Positions 5,861-6,553 of a stretch of DNA of 6,553 nt are shown here, piece after piece. Position 1 is the stretch's first letter. Each line of letters starts with the position of its first letter. Origin of the DNA: an uncultured Campylobacter sp. (GTDB taxonomy: Bacteria > Campylobacterota > Campylobacteria > Campylobacterales > Campylobacteraceae); contig CASFHJ010000077.1 in assembly GCA_949294425.1 (NCBI GenBank), forward strand, positions 1 through 6,553. The letters are read 5' to 3'. The notes below the pieces were generated by a model. That model searched no databases. It was not told the DNA's origin and saw only the letters and a list, made by a program, of their open reading frames with translations. The position numbers and the translations under genes are program-made.

Positions 5861-6267
5861 ATTTAGAGGATTTAGCTAAAAAAACCATAGATGAGCTTAG
5901 CACCCAAATAGATGAAAAAAAAGATGAGTTAAAAAAGCAAAATGAAGCTCAAGAAGATGAGTTAAAAGAGGAATTTTTAGAGCAGGGTTTAGAAGATATA
6001 GGCTATGAAGATGAGGCACAAGAGCTTTCTTTTAATCCCTATGAAGAAGAGCTTAAGCTTAATGAAACAGCAAATCCTAGCTTAAATGAAGAGGATCTGA
6101 GTAGCTTTAAAGATGAGCTTTTTTTAAAAAATGTAAGAGAGAGAATTTTAGTTCTTTTTGAGGGCTTAAATGCTACTAAAAAAGAGGATTTAGAAAAAAG
6201 ACTTGATCTTAGCATAAGTTTCTTAGAGTTTTTACTTGCAAATATCGAAGATAAGCTTAAAAAATAA
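5857..6267 (+). CDS. ciaD: CiaD-like protein (Cj0788 family)
   Basis: This 136-residue, strongly acidic protein has no signal peptide. The N-terminus MNLEDLAKKTIDEL is followed by a Glu/Lys/Gln-rich coiled-coil-like stretch (about 15-50), an acidic low-complexity middle with an 'FNPYEEELKL' segment, and a hydrophobic helical C-terminal domain (about 80-136: VRERILVLFEGL, LDLSISFLEFLLANIEDKL). In C. jejuni the gene between the small TPR gene and cca encodes CiaD, described as an invasion antigen exported through the flagellum that acts on host MAP-kinase signalling. That identity is taken from gene order and general appearance. K108-K109-x6-L116-D117-L118 fits the loose MAP-kinase docking pattern, but such matches arise by chance. 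The ATG at 5857 is chosen over the in-frame GTG at 5842 because AAAAGGTGG lies before the ATG and the ATGA overlap is typical. The 3' end overlaps cca by 32 bases. Confidence 0.8.
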   Translation: MNLEDLAKKTIDELSTQIDEKKDELKKQNEAQEDELKEEFLEQGLEDIGYEDEAQELSFNPYEEELKLNETANPSLNEEDLSSFKDELFLKNVRERILVLFEGLNATKKEDLEKRLDLSISFLEFLLANIEDKLKK

Positions 6268-6553
6268 AAAAGAATTTAATTTTTTAAGAGAGCTTTTAGC
6301 GCCTTATACAAGGAGAGTTTATCTAGTTGGTGGCTCTTTAAGAGATCTTTTGCTAGGAAAAGAACTAAATGACTTTGATATAGAATTATACGACCTAAGT
6401 TTAGAGCTTTTTGATAAAATAATGCAAGATCTTGGGGCAAAGGGGTTTGGAAAAAGCTTTTTTGTGTATAAGTATAAGAATTTTGACCTTTCCTTAGCTA
6501 GATATGAAAATAAAATTTCAAAAGGACATAGGGGTTTTAAAACCTTTATTTGT
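6236..6553 (+). CDS. cca: CCA-adding enzyme / tRNA nucleotidyltransferase, N-terminal part (3' end outside window)
   Basis: This enzyme adds or repairs the 3'-CCA end of tRNA. The first 106 residues are visible and cover the head domain of a class II nucleotidyltransferase: YLVGGSLRDLLLG (29-41, the GG..RD nucleotide-binding loop) and DFDIELY (46-52, the two metal-binding aspartates D46 and D48), then the strand FFVYKYKNFDLSLAR. The frame is closed by a TAG at 6224-6226. Between that stop and the GG motif the only usual start codon is TTG at 6236, giving MQISKISLKNKKEF. AGAG at 6225-6228 is a modest ribosome binding site. The start therefore lies inside the CiaD-like gene, which ends at 6267. 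In Campylobacterota the cca product could be a CCA enzyme or an A-adding enzyme; these cannot be told apart from this part. Confidence 0.9.
   Translation, partial: MQISKISLKNKKEFNFLRELLAPYTRRVYLVGGSLRDLLLGKELNDFDIELYDLSLELFDKIMQDLGAKGFGKSFFVYKYKNFDLSLARYENKISKGHRGFKTFIC

Overview
The window looks like Campylobacter or a close relative in the Campylobacterota. The evidence is very low G+C coding sequence, tightly overlapping genes, a poly-G tract inside a glycosyltransferase gene, and recognisable relatives of MetRS, CjaA, a PepD-type dipeptidase, a CiaD-like protein and CCA-adding enzyme. Species cannot be named from this window. All comparisons to C. jejuni genes are from memory, not from a search.

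Region 1 (1-3255, + strand) is one overlapping gene string. It holds the 3' end of metG (methionyl-tRNA synthetase with its C-terminal tRNA-binding domain), a 311-residue protein of unknown function whose N-terminus resembles the first domain of Mur ligases, an intact family 8 glycosyltransferase (GT8), and the wreck of a second GT8. The wreck starts with a strong ribosome binding site and a good N-terminus. It is then broken by a G9 tract in the off phase, an 11-base direct-repeat frameshift, and loss of the catalytic core. The pair looks like an accessory surface-glycan cassette carried behind a housekeeping operon, with one member decaying.

Region 2 (3256-5516) holds cjaA, an amino-acid (probably cysteine) binding lipoprotein with its own upstream region. 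It converges on a pepD-like M20 peptidase on the minus strand, and a perfect 8-bp GC-rich hairpin separates the two stop codons and can serve both. The mature lipoprotein carries three bacterial N-glycosylation sequons of the D/E-X-N-X-S/T type, two of them in an unusual Ser/Asn-rich linker after the lipid-attached cysteine.

Region 3 (5517-6553) begins with a 98-base AT-rich divergent promoter region. A translationally coupled trio follows on the + strand: a small TPR protein, a CiaD-like acidic protein, and the start of cca. The cca start is a TTG lying inside the preceding gene. This order matches what I recall as Cj0787-Cj0788(ciaD)-cca in C. jejuni.

I saw no tRNA or rRNA gene, CRISPR array or insertion sequence. 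I do not see a wholly new multi-gene system. The most noteworthy items are the decayed phase-variable glycosyltransferase, the Mur-ligase-like protein lacking an ATP-binding loop, the clustered sequons in the CjaA homologue, and the overlap architecture of ciaD and cca.
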